DNA of 56,577 nt from Ignavibacteriota bacterium. GTDB lineage: Bacteria > Bacteroidota > Ignavibacteria > UBA10030 > UBA6906. The number at the start of each line of letters is the position of its first letter. Positions within the stretch are counted from its first letter, which is position 1. Made by a program: the position numbers and the translations under genes. Below, piece after piece: positions 1-11,163 of the stretch. The notes under the pieces are model-generated. The model was not told the DNA's origin and ran no database searches. It was given only the letters and a program-made list of their open reading frames with translations. Location: NCBI GenBank assembly GCA_003162635.1, contig PMNE01000109.1, positions 215-56,791 on the forward strand, read 5' to 3'.

Positions 1-18
1 AACAAAACAGGAGCTGTT

Positions 19-411
19 ATGAAAGGATATTTGCAAGATATCGAAAGCATCGCAACCAAGAACACCGATTTTCGCCGGGTTCTTTACACAACAAAACAAA
101 GTCAGCTCGTACTCATGGCGTTAAAGCCAGGGGAAGAGATCGGAGCGGAGGTTCACAAGTCCGACCAGTTCTTTCGTGTTGAAGAAGGTTCCGGTAAAGC
201 GGTTCTCGATGGTGTTACAACGGAGGTTCATGCCGGTTTTGGAGTTGTGGTTCCGGGCGGGGCGAAACACAACATCATAAATACCGGCACTGTTCCAATG
301 AAGCTTTATACAATTTATTCGCCCCCGAATCATCGGGACGGCGTTGTTCACCATACCCGCGCCGAAGCAGAGGCCGACAACGAGCACTTCGATGGTAAAA
401 CGACGGAATAG
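19..411 (+). CDS. cupin domain-containing protein
   Basis: 130 aa ORF with AGGAG upstream; cupin-like 'GEEIGAEVHKSDQFFRVEEGSGKAVLDG' and 'VVPGGAKHNIINTG' motifs. Confidence 0.85.
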   Translation: MKGYLQDIESIATKNTDFRRVLYTTKQSQLVLMALKPGEEIGAEVHKSDQFFRVEEGSGKAVLDGVTTEVHAGFGVVVPGGAKHNIINTGTVPMKLYTIYSPPNHRDGVVHHTRAEAEADNEHFDGKTTE

Positions 412-637
412 AGATCTGACTGGACGCTGGGGGGATTGCCGCACTGAGCAGGGCAAGTATATTCACGCACGCATGATCCGGGACGCGCTTCGCAATCGCG
501 GGGCGTGAGAAAATGCTTTCGCACGAGTTGCGTGGCTACATTAATCTTTGTACCATGATGCACGTTCGGGTTGGGTGGGGAAGTGCTGTTGATCCTCAAG
601 AGCGATTTTTGACTGTACCGTAATTGTACCTTACGGG

Positions 638-664
638 ACGCTCTTCCGGCCATCGGGAGAGCGT
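638..664. promoter_or_regulatory. hairpin in dapF leader
   Basis: ACGCTCTTCC-GGCCATC-GGGAGAGCGT, 10-bp stem with one G.T pair, 34 nt upstream of the dapF start. Confidence 0.4.
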
Positions 665-697
665 TCTCTGTTTGCGGCACTGCTTCAGGACGAAACA

Positions 698-1543
698 ATG
701 ACTCTCCCGATTGATTTTACGAAAGCGACGGGCGCAGGGAATGACTTCGTCATCGTGGACGACATGCGCGGGGATCTCCGCGTCGATCTTCCTGCTCTTG
801 CGCGTGCCGTGTGCGACAGGCATTTCGGGATCGGCGGTGATGGGTTGCTTGTTCTGGAAAAAAGCGAGGTTGCCGAATTTGCGATGCGGTACTACAATGC
901 CGATGGAAGCTGGGGAGGGATGTGCGGCAACGGCGGGAGATGCATCGCGCGATTCGCTTTCGCGCACAATATCGCCGGACGCCGGCAGCACTTTGAGGCG
1001 CTGGGCCATGTGTATGAGGCGGAAGTAGACACTGGCGCTGTCCGGCTCCACATGAAGGATCCCGTGGAGTACCGCGCCGACATCGGAATCGCCGTGCGGA
1101 TCGGCGGAGCGCGGACGTTTTTCGTGAACACCGGCGCACCGCACGCGGTGATCCTCGTCGACGACCCTGCAATGGTGGATGTGGCGCGTGACGGCGGTGC
1201 AATTCGTTGGAGTCCGGGCTTCGCGCCCGGGGGAACGAACGTGAACTTCGTGTGGCGCGACTCTGCAGGCAACGTGCTGTTGAGGACCTACGAGCGCGGC
1301 GTCGAAGCAGAAACGCTTGCGTGCGGTACGGGCTCGATCGCAACGGCCATCGTCGCATCGGAAGCGTTTGGATTGCCGTCGCCGGTGAGCGTGCATGTCA
1401 GAAGCGGTGAAACGCTCCGCGTGCACTTCGCAGGGAAGAACGGAGCCTGGTCCAACGTGATCCTCGAAGGAAGTGCACGGCTTGTGTTCTCGGGTCGCGT
1501 GCTCTACAACACGGATCCACCAACACTGGAAGCTGCGCTGTGA
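698..1543 (+). CDS. dapF: diaminopimelate epimerase
   Basis: FTKATGAGNDFVIVDD, MCGNGGRCIARF and ETLACGTGSIA motifs typical of DapF. Confidence 0.95.
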   Translation: MTLPIDFTKATGAGNDFVIVDDMRGDLRVDLPALARAVCDRHFGIGGDGLLVLEKSEVAEFAMRYYNADGSWGGMCGNGGRCIARFAFAHNIAGRRQHFEALGHVYEAEVDTGAVRLHMKDPVEYRADIGIAVRIGGARTFFVNTGAPHAVILVDDPAMVDVARDGGAIRWSPGFAPGGTNVNFVWRDSAGNVLLRTYERGVEAETLACGTGSIATAIVASEAFGLPSPVSVHVRSGETLRVHFAGKNGAWSNVILEGSARLVFSGRVLYNTDPPTLEAAL

Positions 1544-2448
1544 GTCACTACACATTCATTGTGAATCCTGCCGCAGGGCGCGGAGACGCGACGAAGCTCG
1601 TCCGTCGCTTGCGTGGTGCTCTCCGTGAACGCGGAATTGATCACACGATTGTGCTCACGGCAGCTCCGGGGGATGCCACAACGAAAGCCAGGGAGAGCGC
1701 TTCCGACGTGGTTGTTGCGGTCGGCGGCGACGGGACGATCAACGAGGTCGCGAATGGTCTCGTCGGCTCGTCGAAGGCACTGGGTATCATCCCCGCCGGT
1801 TCGGGCAACGACTTTATCAAGTCATGCGGCATCCCGGAGGACTTTGAGCAGGCGCTGGCGATACTGTGCGCCGGCAAGCGGCGGCGCATCGACCTCGGGA
1901 CGGTACAGTGCACGAAAGATGGGGCAAACGGATCCGAACAACCGGAGGTCCGGTGTTTTGTGAATGGCGTCGGCATCGGGTTTGACGCTGCCGTGGCGGC
2001 AAGAACCCAGGAGATCCGTCATGTGAGCGGTACGGCATTGTACCTGCTGGCGGTATTTCAGACGCTGGGACGATATTCATTCCCGACGTTCACGTACAAG
2101 GTTGACCATACGATCCGGGAGTCAAAGAACCTGCTGATCGCGGTCGGCAACGGTCGGTGCGCCGGCGGGGGCTTTTATCTGACACCGGATGCCGTCATTG
2201 ACGACGGGTGGCTGGACATCTGCGTCATAGAAGAGAAGTCCGTGCCGCAGATCCTCCGGCTCATGTCGCGGGTCATGAAAGGCAAGCATGGAGACATCCC
2301 GGGGGTGACGATCTTCAGGGACACAGGATTGGTTGCGTCAGCGCGGGAGCCGTTCCACGTACACGCGGACGGGGAGATCGTGGGCCGCAATGTGAACCGG
2401 GTCGATATCGGCATCATGAAGGCGTGTCTTGACGTCGTGGTAGGGTGA
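1540..2448 (+). CDS. diacylglycerol/lipid kinase (YegS/BmrU family)
   Basis: FIVNPAAGRG, VVAVGGDGTINEVANGL, GIIPAGSGNDFIKSCGIP; overlaps the dapF stop. Confidence 0.92.
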   Translation: MSHYTFIVNPAAGRGDATKLVRRLRGALRERGIDHTIVLTAAPGDATTKARESASDVVVAVGGDGTINEVANGLVGSSKALGIIPAGSGNDFIKSCGIPEDFEQALAILCAGKRRRIDLGTVQCTKDGANGSEQPEVRCFVNGVGIGFDAAVAARTQEIRHVSGTALYLLAVFQTLGRYSFPTFTYKVDHTIRESKNLLIAVGNGRCAGGGFYLTPDAVIDDGWLDICVIEEKSVPQILRLMSRVMKGKHGDIPGVTIFRDTGLVASAREPFHVHADGEIVGRNVNRVDIGIMKACLDVVVG

Positions 2449-2614
2449 TTGCTCCTTCGCGGGCACAGCCGCAGGGGGAACTGGAGGGGAAAAGGGAGCG
2501 CGGCGCGAGAGTCCAACGGGGATGTCCGGCCGGAAGAATCCATCAAAATGCGGTTCTTCCCAGAGAGAACAAAACCAAATAATAAGTATTATGTAAAGCT
2601 ACGTCAGATCGCTT

Positions 2615-4858
2615 CTATTCCTTCATTCGCTCTGCGATAGCCAAATTGTACTTCTGCTGGAGCTCCCCCACCTTCAACGCAATTCTCCCATCAATCAAGA
2701 GCTGATCGCCGCCAACCCTGCCTATCACCGTAGCGTCCACGGCGTGTTTCTTGGCGATCCGCAGGATCGCAATCCCATTCTCCGCTCTGGCGGAAACGAT
2801 GATGCGGGATTGGTCCTCCCCGAAGAGCGCAAAATCCGGCCTGATCCCAACCAGACCGCTGTCAATTCCCGCACCAATTTCCCCCCCGATACAACACTCA
2901 GCAAGGGTAACTGCCAGTCCGCCCTCGGCGCAGTCGTGCGCACTGGCCAGCAGACCTGCCGCCGCTCCCTCGAGAACAACCTCATGCAGCCGACTTTCAT
3001 ACGCCAAATCGATCGGCGGGGCCTCCCCGAGCACCTTCGAGTGGATTAACGCAAGGTATTCGCTCCCACCCACATGGCCTTTTGTCATACCCAAGAGTAC
3101 AATGACGTCACCGTCTTTCTGGAACCCAAGAGTCAGGGCCTTCGCTACATCATCAATGAGCCCGAGCATCCCAATAACCGGCGTGGGATAGACAGAGGTG
3201 TAAGGGCTTTCATTATAGAAACTTACATTCCCACCGGTGACAGGTGTATTGAAGTGTCTGCACGCCTCCCCGATCCCCGCAACTGCCTGCTCGAACTGCC
3301 AATAGACTTCCGGCTTGTACGGATTGCCAAAGTTCAGGCAGTTCGTGATTGCAAGGGGGCGCGCACCCGTACAAACCACGTTGCGAGCCGACTCAGCAAC
3401 GGCGATCATTCCTCCAACCCTGGGGCTCAGATAGACATAGCGGCCATTGCAATCTGTCTTTAAGGAGAGCGCCTTACCAGTTTCTTTCACAAGCACTACC
3501 GCCGCATCACCTCGAGCAAGAACGACGTTATTTGTCCTCACCATGCTGTCGTATTGTTCGTACACCCACGACTTGCTGGCGATGTTCGGCGATTCGAGGA
3601 GGCGAAGCAACACATCCCCCAGATTCCCCGGCTCCTCGATCGTCCCGGGATCAAAGCTCCTCGTCTTTTCCAGGTATGCCGGCATCCGGGATTCCCGCTT
3701 GTACACCGGAGCACCTCCCCCGAGAACCAGAGAATCAGCCGGGACGTCCGCCACCACCTTTCCCCGGTACGAGATCTCGAGACGCCCTGCTTCCGTTACT
3801 TCGCCCATAATCTCGGCGTGCAGGTCCCACTTTCTGAATATCTTCCGGACATCCTCCTCGTGCCCCGCTTCCACAACCACGAGCATCCGTTCCTGTGATT
3901 CGGAGAGCATCAGCTCATACGCCGTCATTCCCGTCTCTCTCGCAGGTACCTTGTCAAGGTCAACACGCATGCCGCTTTTCCCCTTCGCGCTCATCTCCGA
4001 CGTCGAGCAGGTGATTCCCGCGGCTCCCATATCCTGGATGCCCACCACATAGCCCGATCTGATTGCTTCAAGCGAGGCCTCCAGCAGGAGCTTCTCGGTG
4101 AAGGGATCTCCCACCTGGACTGAAGGCCGCTTTGCCTCCGAGGCCTCCGAGATCTCCTCTGAGGCAAACGTCGCCCCGTGAATCCCATCCCTCCCTGTCG
4201 AGGAACCGACAATCATCACCGGATTTCCTGCGCCCCGCGCAACGGCACTTGCCCATTCCCCCACCTTCACGACCCCCACAGCCATCGCATTCACCAAGGG
4301 ATTATCCTGATAGCAGGGATCAAAATAGACTTCCCCCGCAACCGTCGGAACGCCAAAGCTGTTCCCGTAGTCTCCAATTCCTTTCACAACCCCCTTGAAC
4401 AGCCCTCGCGTATGCCCATCCTGCAGGTCACCGAACCGGAGCGAATTCAGCGAAGCCACCGGCCGCGCACCCATCGTGAAGATATCCCTCATGATTCCCC
4501 CCACACCTGTGGCCGCTCCCTGATACGGCTCCACCGCAGAAGGATGGTTATGACTTTCGATTTTGAACGCAACGGCGAGCCCATCACCGATATCCACAAG
4601 CCCTGCGTTCTCCTCTCCCGCCCCCACCAGGAGGCGTCCCCCCGTTCGCGGGAGCGTCTTGATCAAAGCAATCGAATTCTTGTAGCTGCAATGCTCACTC
4701 CACATGACGCTGTAGATCCCGAGCTCCGTGTACGTCGGAATTCTTCCAAGATATTCCTTTATCCTCTCGTATTCGGCTTCGGTCAGACCGTGCTTCTTCG
4801 CCAGTTCGAGGTCGACAAAGGGTTCATTTTGTCCTTCAGCGAGACGGGGCATAGTCAT
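2615..4858 (-). CDS. purL: phosphoribosylformylglycinamidine synthase subunit PurL
   Basis: 747 aa; [50 protein letters not shown]. Confidence 0.96.
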   Translation of the reverse strand: MTMPRLAEGQNEPFVDLELAKKHGLTEAEYERIKEYLGRIPTYTELGIYSVMWSEHCSYKNSIALIKTLPRTGGRLLVGAGEENAGLVDIGDGLAVAFKIESHNHPSAVEPYQGAATGVGGIMRDIFTMGARPVASLNSLRFGDLQDGHTRGLFKGVVKGIGDYGNSFGVPTVAGEVYFDPCYQDNPLVNAMAVGVVKVGEWASAVARGAGNPVMIVGSSTGRDGIHGATFASEEISEASEAKRPSVQVGDPFTEKLLLEASLEAIRSGYVVGIQDMGAAGITCSTSEMSAKGKSGMRVDLDKVPARETGMTAYELMLSESQERMLVVVEAGHEEDVRKIFRKWDLHAEIMGEVTEAGRLEISYRGKVVADVPADSLVLGGGAPVYKRESRMPAYLEKTRSFDPGTIEEPGNLGDVLLRLLESPNIASKSWVYEQYDSMVRTNNVVLARGDAAVVLVKETGKALSLKTDCNGRYVYLSPRVGGMIAVAESARNVVCTGARPLAITNCLNFGNPYKPEVYWQFEQAVAGIGEACRHFNTPVTGGNVSFYNESPYTSVYPTPVIGMLGLIDDVAKALTLGFQKDGDVIVLLGMTKGHVGGSEYLALIHSKVLGEAPPIDLAYESRLHEVVLEGAAAGLLASAHDCAEGGLAVTLAECCIGGEIGAGIDSGLVGIRPDFALFGEDQSRIIVSARAENGIAILRIAKKHAVDATVIGRVGGDQLLIDGRIALKVGELQQKYNLAIAERMKE

Positions 4859-6174
4859 TTCCAGGTATACAGTACGTTCAATGCAATTGCAGTTGTTTTT
4901 GACACATACGTGCCGTTCAACAGATCTCCGTTGCCATCGTAGGCGAACAAGGAATTGGTCACGTCCCTGTCGCCATAACGAAGAAACATGTAGGCGAAAT
5001 CAAGCACCAACCCCTCGGCAACTCTATAACCGAAACCCAGCGTGTATCCAGTGCCTGCCGCATCAGGGATCCCGGGCAGGAATGTGCGATCGGGGATGGG
5101 CGAGTCCTCAATCCTGTATCCCGCCCGAAGCGCAACATCTCCGAAGAGCAACTCCAGACCGGAGCGGGAGTTCACAGTGTTCCTCCAACCAGCTTGGATT
5201 GTCTGGGCTAACCATCTTGAATTTGGATATGTTACAACGATTGACTTAATCTGAGACCACCAACTGTACTCAATGTCGCTCGACACAACAATCCAGTCGA
5301 GCGGCTGCCAGCAGAGTCCAGCCTGGATCTGCGTCGGAAGAACAAACGAACTCACGTAACGCTGCTGGACAAACTGCGACGCAAGGGAGTCTGGAATATT
5401 CCGGAACGACACCTGGCCGTTGTCCATATCCAGCCCAATACTGCTTCTGCACGCGGCGCCGAGCGTCACAGACGAGGATGGTTTCCAGACCAGACCTGCC
5501 TGCACACCCACGTTGACGTCGCCACTTTCTTCATACGTGGCATACCCATCGGGGATCGGGGCCCCAAAATTCCCATGAGCAAGAGGAATCCTCTTTTCGT
5601 ACAAAACTTTTGGGAAAACAATGTTCAACCCGAGTCCGACCGCCAGATTCTTCCTCACCCGCATGCCAAGACTCGGGGTGACCATGAGAACCCGAATGTC
5701 CGACTTTGTGACAAGCCGGCTCCCGATCCAGTCAGGAGTCCACTCTGTTCTCGTGGAGTACGGCTCGTGGATGGCGATCCCCATTCCCCACGACTCTCCG
5801 AAAGTGTGGCTCAGATAAAGATCCGGGGGAAAGATGACCTGGGGCTGCATCTTTGTCTCCAGAGACCCCGGCGCCGCCCCGGTGAAGCTCAGCTCCGGAA
5901 GCATGACGGTGGACCCCAACGAGAAGTTGGTTCCCGTGAGGAAAGCGAGGGCTGCCGGATTCAGATGGATCACCGTGGGGTCGTCGCCCGCAGCAACCAT
6001 CGATCCTCCCATCCCCATGCTTCGCGCTGAATGGTCGACATTCTCGACCCCACCGGCCAAGAGCCCCCCCGTCGTCAACACGAGAACAAGCGCAAAGATG
6101 AATGCAAGGCGAAGCACACCAGTCGCGGCCCCGCCTCTTCTCTTCTGTCCCGATGTCATTGCACTCGTTTTCAT
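4855..6174 (-). CDS. OmpP1/FadL-family outer membrane transport protein
   Basis: Signal peptide, [30 protein letters not shown]-terminal beta-strand pattern. Confidence 0.85.
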   Translation of the reverse strand: MKTSAMTSGQKRRGGAATGVLRLAFIFALVLVLTTGGLLAGGVENVDHSARSMGMGGSMVAAGDDPTVIHLNPAALAFLTGTNFSLGSTVMLPELSFTGAAPGSLETKMQPQVIFPPDLYLSHTFGESWGMGIAIHEPYSTRTEWTPDWIGSRLVTKSDIRVLMVTPSLGMRVRKNLAVGLGLNIVFPKVLYEKRIPLAHGNFGAPIPDGYATYEESGDVNVGVQAGLVWKPSSSVTLGAACRSSIGLDMDNGQVSFRNIPDSLASQFVQQRYVSSFVLPTQIQAGLCWQPLDWIVVSSDIEYSWWSQIKSIVVTYPNSRWLAQTIQAGWRNTVNSRSGLELLFGDVALRAGYRIEDSPIPDRTFLPGIPDAAGTGYTLGFGYRVAEGLVLDFAYMFLRYGDRDVTNSLFAYDGNGDLLNGTYVSKTTAIALNVLYTWK

Positions 6175-6677
6175 TTTGTCTGTGTCAGCGTCACGAGCAA
6201 CTCGCCGCGCTCGACTGCCTTCCCTGGAACAACATGCACCGCCGTCACGATTCCGCCGTGACGAGCGCGGATGTCATTCTCCATTTTCATCGCTTCGAGG
6301 ACTATCAACGGTTGACCGGCAACCACCTCATCGCCGGGTTTCACTTCGATTCTTGCAACGAGCGCAGGCATGGGTGCAAGGACTTCCTGCCGGCCATGCG
6401 GCTCTCCTGGGGAGCGGGCGGCGCCGGGCGTCTGTCCGCCCCCCCCCTGATCGATCACCCCCACCATGGACCATCCGTCAACGAGGAAATGAATTTCCCC
6501 GCTTTCCCGTATTGCCACAACTCTACAGCGCCTCTCTCCCACCGTCACGGAGAATTCGTTCCCTCCGTGCCTCTCGACGACCGCGGGGCGTTCCCATCCC
6601 TCCCCTTGGATCCGACCGTCATCGGCGACGAACCCCGAGATCCGTACGCCTTCCACCACCACGGTGATCATCCTCAC
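6171..6677 (-). CDS. biotin/lipoyl-binding carrier protein (BCCP-like)
   Basis: C-terminal PALVARIEVKPGDEVVAGQPLIVLEAMKMENDI biotinylation motif; GTG start overlapping the accC stop. Confidence 0.88.
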   Translation of the reverse strand: MRMITVVVEGVRISGFVADDGRIQGEGWERPAVVERHGGNEFSVTVGERRCRVVAIRESGEIHFLVDGWSMVGVIDQGGGGQTPGAARSPGEPHGRQEVLAPMPALVARIEVKPGDEVVAGQPLIVLEAMKMENDIRARHGGIVTAVHVVPGKAVERGELLVTLTQTK

Positions 6678-8197
6678 GCCTGCCTCATCCCATCCGAACG
6701 GCGCGACCGCCAGTCCGATCTTGCGCCTGCCATTCCTTTTTCCGGAGAGGATCCCGTTCGTGCCCCGGCGTCATTCTCCAATGAAATGCATACCGCCGCA
6801 CCAGCCATCCTCCGCCAGGAGTCGCCATCCTTCCCGAATCCGCCGGAGAGGAATTCTTCGATAAATCCTGTCGTCACATCCCCTCGCTGAAACCCCGGGT
6901 CCAGGAGAATCGCCCGGCAGAGGGGAATGTTCGTGGGAACGCCAAGCACTTCGTATTCGCCCAACGCACGGATCATCCGGGCAACCGCTGACGGCCGATC
7001 CGTCCCCCACACACTCAATTTGGCAAGGAGCGAATCATAGTGGATGGAGACCTCGTTCCCCTCCTCTATCCCCCGATCGTCGCGAACCCCGGGACCTCCC
7101 GGGACCCTCAGGTGCAGAATGCGTCCTGCAGCCGGAAGAAATCCATGGAGAACATCTTCGGCACAGAGGCGGCATTCGATCGCATGCCCGGCGAGGCAAA
7201 CTTCCTTCTGTGTCAATGGAAGATCCTCCCCTTGCGCAATCAGGATTTGCAGCGCGACGATGTCCACTCCCGATCGCCATTCTGTGACCGTATGCTCCAC
7301 CTGGAGCCGCGTATTCATCTCCAGAAAATAGAACTTCCCCCCTCTGTCCAGAAGAAATTCAACTGTTCCTGCGCTTTCGTATCTGCATATCGCTGCGGCC
7401 TTCAGGGCTGCCCCCGTGACCGCGCACCGCATTTCCTCGTTCACGGCCGGGGAGGGAGACTCCTCGATGATCTTCTGGTGTCTTCGTTGGATGGAGCACT
7501 CGCGTTCCCCCAGATGGAGAACGTGTCCTGCCCGATCTGCAACGATCTGCACTTCGATGTGTCGCGGGTCCTCAAGGTATTTCTCGATATAGATCCGCTC
7601 GTCTCCGAAGGCAGTACGTGCTTCCTCGCGTGCGGCGGTGTACGCGCGGGGAAGTTCATCGGGCCCCCTCACAACGCGCATCCCTTTCCCGCCCCCCCCT
7701 GCCGCCGCTTTCAGGAGAACCGGAAATCCCTGCATCCGAGAAAAGTCGTTCGCCTCTTTCAGATTCCGGAGCGCACCCGTGCTCCCCGGAATTGTCGGGA
7801 TCCCCGCCTTTTCCATCAACCGGCGGGCTGCGGTCTTGTCACCCATCGCCGCGATGCACTCCGGCGGGGGACCGATGAACAGCAGCCCCGCCTTTGTGAC
7901 ACGCGAGGCAAAGACGGCACTCTCTGAAAGAAAACCATATCCCGGATGGATCGCATCGACGCCGGCGCGCAGAGCGGCGTTGATGAGTTTCTCCATTGCA
8001 AGGTAGCTGTCCTTCGATGCGGGTCCGCCGAGACAGACAGATTCATCGGCAGCTCGCACGTGGGGCATTTCCGCATCCGGGTCCGCATACACGGCCACAG
8101 TCCCGATCCCCATCTCGCGGCATGTGCGGATGATCCGCAGAGCGATCTCCCCGCGATTGGCGATCAGGATTCTCCGCAGTCCGCCGTCGGCTCTCAT
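6674..8197 (-). CDS. accC: acetyl/propionyl-CoA carboxylase biotin carboxylase subunit
   Basis: RRILIANRGEIALRIIRTCREMGI, KAAAGGGGKGMRVV, FLEMNTRLQVEHTVTE; start taken at MRADGG (ATGA overlap with mutS2). Confidence 0.94.
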   Translation of the reverse strand: MRADGGLRRILIANRGEIALRIIRTCREMGIGTVAVYADPDAEMPHVRAADESVCLGGPASKDSYLAMEKLINAALRAGVDAIHPGYGFLSESAVFASRVTKAGLLFIGPPPECIAAMGDKTAARRLMEKAGIPTIPGSTGALRNLKEANDFSRMQGFPVLLKAAAGGGGKGMRVVRGPDELPRAYTAAREEARTAFGDERIYIEKYLEDPRHIEVQIVADRAGHVLHLGERECSIQRRHQKIIEESPSPAVNEEMRCAVTGAALKAAAICRYESAGTVEFLLDRGGKFYFLEMNTRLQVEHTVTEWRSGVDIVALQILIAQGEDLPLTQKEVCLAGHAIECRLCAEDVLHGFLPAAGRILHLRVPGGPGVRDDRGIEEGNEVSIHYDSLLAKLSVWGTDRPSAVARMIRALGEYEVLGVPTNIPLCRAILLDPGFQRGDVTTGFIEEFLSGGFGKDGDSWRRMAGAAVCISLENDAGARTGSSPEKGMAGARSDWRSRRSDGMRQA

Positions 8198-10563
8198 GAA
8201 TCTCCCAGCTCGACGACAGTTGCACCGGTGCCTCCTTCGTTCCATTCCCCGAGCCGGAACGATCGAACCCGCGGATGGGAGGTAAGAAAATCGCTTATCT
8301 TCTTCCTCAGCGCTCCGGTTCCCTTCCCGTGAATGATATCGATCCGATGAAGTCCGGCGAGGACGGCATCATCAATGAACTTGTCGACAAGCGGGAGGGC
8401 TTCTTCTCCTGTCATGCCCCGGAGGTCAAGATCCCGCCCCACCTCCGTGGGCTTCTCCATTTCGATCCCTTCTCTCCTCTCCGGCCGCGCCAAAGGGCGA
8501 CCGCGCGCAGAACGGAGGTCGGAAAACCGTGATCGGATCTTGACGACACCGAAGATCACCACCGCAGTCTTCCCGTCGGCTGAAATCTCCGCCACCTCCC
8601 CGACATCGGCCCCCTCCCCCACGGTAACGCTGCTCCCCGGTCTGATCACACCCGCAGAGGGTGAGGACGCCGGTGCGACTTCCTCCTTCTGTTGGACCAA
8701 CTCTTCATGGAGAGATGCGAATGCGCGACGAATGTCGCGAACCGTTTCCTTTTCCGCGTTCTTCTCCCGGATTTCGCGCACGCTCTTTTCAATCAAGCCA
8801 TTGGCGCGCGCCACGATCTCGTCCGCCTCGTTGATCGCTTTTCGTTTCAGTTCCTTGACCTCGCCGGCGAGCCGACCGACCTTCTCCTCATACTCCGCGA
8901 CCAGGGTCTGCAGTCGCGCCCGCTCCAGGCGGGCTGTCTCCGCTTCGCTCCGGGCTCTTTGCGCAGATGATTCCATCTCCGTGATGAGCGTGTCGAGCTT
9001 CGTGTGATCGGATCCAAGAATCGTGCGAGAGCGCGCCATCAAAGCCGGTGAGAAACCGAGGCGGGTGGCCATCTCGAGGGCATAACTGCTCCCCGGAATG
9101 CCTCCACGGAATCGATACGTCGGCGTCAATGCTTCGCTGTCGAACTCCATTGCCCCGTTCGCAATCCCCTCCGTGGCATGCGCAAAGACCTTCAGGGCTC
9201 CCTGATGCGTCGTCGCGATCGTCACCGCGCCCCGTTCAGTCAGCTCCTCCAGAAGTGCCGCAGCGAACGCTCCCCCCTCCGCGGGGTCAGTCCCCGCTCC
9301 AATTTCGTCGATCAGGACAAGGCTCGCCTTGTCGGCCTGCTCTTCGATCCGTTTCAGGTTTGCCAGATGGGAGCTGAATGTGCTGAGATCATTCTCGATC
9401 GATTGCTCGTCTCCGATGTCCACAAAGCATGACCGGAAAATCCGAAGCGTTGTCCCGTCGCCCGCCGGAATGTGTAAACCTGCCTGCGCCATCAGAGCCA
9501 ACAGTCCGACGCACTTCATCGCAACGCTCTTGCCCCCGGCATTCGGTCCACTGATAAGAAGCGTCGTCCATCCACCTCCCACCTCGAGATCCAGGGGTAT
9601 CACTCCCTCTCTCCCATGACTCATCAGGAGAATGGGATGCCGCGCCTGCACCAGGCGGACGGGCCCCGATTCCTGCATGACGGGTTCGATACCGATGATC
9701 TCAATGGAATACTTCGCCTTCGCCTGCATTCCGTCGATCTCCCCAAGCAAGTGCAGGTTCGCCTGCAACGCCTCCTTCTGCTCTCCGACCTGGGCGGTCA
9801 GCGAGCGAAGAATCTTCTCGACCTCTCTCTGTTCTTGAAACTGGAGACCGCGGATCTCGTTGTTCAGCTCAAGAGTGTCCGTGGGTTCGATGAAGACCGT
9901 CGCACCGCTGGATGATGCGCTGTGCACGAAACCGGGGACACGGTTCTTGTGCTCGGCCTTGACCGGGATAACCATCCGGCCTTCGCGGGTCGTGATGATC
10001 TCCTCCTGGCTGAATCCCAACTCCGCCACGGTACGGAGGATCCCCGCGAGCCGTTTCCGCAGTTCCTCATACGTGTCGGCGATCGCACGCCGGATCGCGA
10101 GCAGATCCTTCGACGCATTCGGACGGACCGCGCCCGCTTCATCAACGGCCCTGTCGATGTTGAATTCGAGGACCTTGTCGGTGTGCAGCGGATCCGCGAG
10201 TTTCCAGAGATACGGGTATCCCTCCTTCCGCTTCGCTGCAAACGAGCGGACGAGCCGCGACGCCTTCAGCGTCAGCGCCACATGACGGAGTTCCAAAGGA
10301 AGGAGAACCATCCCGTCCACAGCCGCTCTTGCCGCTGCGTCGTGGATATCGTGGATGTCGTCAAGGGGAAGAGGTTCTTCCTGCTCGAGGAGGCGTTTGA
10401 CCTCCGATACCTTGGCCAACTCTTCCCGAATCTCTCCGGGAAATGTCATGATGCCCAGACCGCCAAGGAGGCGTCGTCCGGGCTCCGAGGAGGCGTACCG
10501 CACGATCCGTTGCCGCACCTTGTCGAACTCAAGCTTGGAGGCGGACTGCTCCCAGCTGCTCAT
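8194..10563 (-). CDS. mutS2: endonuclease MutS2
   Basis: 789 aa; ISGPNAGGKSVAMK Walker A, LIDEIGAGTDPAEGGAFAAALLEEL, C-terminal Smr domain DLRGMTGEEAL / IIHGKGTGALR. Confidence 0.96.
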   Translation of the reverse strand: MSSWEQSASKLEFDKVRQRIVRYASSEPGRRLLGGLGIMTFPGEIREELAKVSEVKRLLEQEEPLPLDDIHDIHDAAARAAVDGMVLLPLELRHVALTLKASRLVRSFAAKRKEGYPYLWKLADPLHTDKVLEFNIDRAVDEAGAVRPNASKDLLAIRRAIADTYEELRKRLAGILRTVAELGFSQEEIITTREGRMVIPVKAEHKNRVPGFVHSASSSGATVFIEPTDTLELNNEIRGLQFQEQREVEKILRSLTAQVGEQKEALQANLHLLGEIDGMQAKAKYSIEIIGIEPVMQESGPVRLVQARHPILLMSHGREGVIPLDLEVGGGWTTLLISGPNAGGKSVAMKCVGLLALMAQAGLHIPAGDGTTLRIFRSCFVDIGDEQSIENDLSTFSSHLANLKRIEEQADKASLVLIDEIGAGTDPAEGGAFAAALLEELTERGAVTIATTHQGALKVFAHATEGIANGAMEFDSEALTPTYRFRGGIPGSSYALEMATRLGFSPALMARSRTILGSDHTKLDTLITEMESSAQRARSEAETARLERARLQTLVAEYEEKVGRLAGEVKELKRKAINEADEIVARANGLIEKSVREIREKNAEKETVRDIRRAFASLHEELVQQKEEVAPASSPSAGVIRPGSSVTVGEGADVGEVAEISADGKTAVVIFGVVKIRSRFSDLRSARGRPLARPERREGIEMEKPTEVGRDLDLRGMTGEEALPLVDKFIDDAVLAGLHRIDIIHGKGTGALRKKISDFLTSHPRVRSFRLGEWNEGGTGATVVELGDS

Positions 10564-11120
10564 AATCTTTTGCCGTGGCGAGAGGCCGGTTCAAAGATCT
10601 GGATTTGATTGAAGTGCTTTGTCATTTCCTCCTTCAGCCCCGAGGCGCCGGGAAAGTAGGACTCAAGGAGATCGAAAGTCCTGGGGACAATATTCGCCAT
10701 CGGCTTGTACAGCAGCGATTCCTGTCGAGTCTCTTCATCCGGGGTGTCGAATATTTTTAATCCAAGGAGAATGAAACTGATGATGAGTGCGCCTTCCACG
10801 ATCCCCAGGAAGACACCGAGCATGGTGGTGGTCGATTTTCCCACCCCGGTTTTCCCGAACTTATGGTAGAGAAAAATAGCCGGGATCATGACGGCCAACA
10901 TGACGAGCGTGAAGCCGGCAACAAGTCCTCCTGTCTCGCTGAGCACGCCCGAATCAGAAAAAAAAGATCCGACCGGCTGCATGAATTTTGCCGCAAGGAC
11001 GACAGCCAGGAGGAACATGAGAAGGTTGAAGAGTTTCTTCACCGGCCCACCACGGTAACCGAGGAAGCCCCCAATCGCAAGACCCGCGATCAGGAAGATA
11101 TCGATGGAAGAGAATTTCAT
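10560..11120 (-). CDS. CvpA family protein
   Basis: Membrane protein beginning IDIFLIAGLAIGGFLGYRGGPVKKLF. Confidence 0.8.
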   Translation of the reverse strand: MKFSSIDIFLIAGLAIGGFLGYRGGPVKKLFNLLMFLLAVVLAAKFMQPVGSFFSDSGVLSETGGLVAGFTLVMLAVMIPAIFLYHKFGKTGVGKSTTTMLGVFLGIVEGALIISFILLGLKIFDTPDEETRQESLLYKPMANIVPRTFDLLESYFPGASGLKEEMTKHFNQIQIFEPASRHGKRL

Positions 11121-11163
11121 TGCGTGCCGATCCTTATGACGATGTTATCCTGCCCCGGGAGAT

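Noticed and set aside
412-697. Possible tRNA/sRNA in the gap between cupin and dapF
   Set aside because: No cloverleaf or T-arm consensus (GGTTCGANTCC) could be found by eye.
2449-2614. Imperfect GGAAGAA(T)CC/GGTTCTTCC hairpin and ATAATA-AG-TATTAT repeat between the lipid kinase and purL
   Set aside because: Plausible convergent-terminator region but no clear T-tract; too weak to call.
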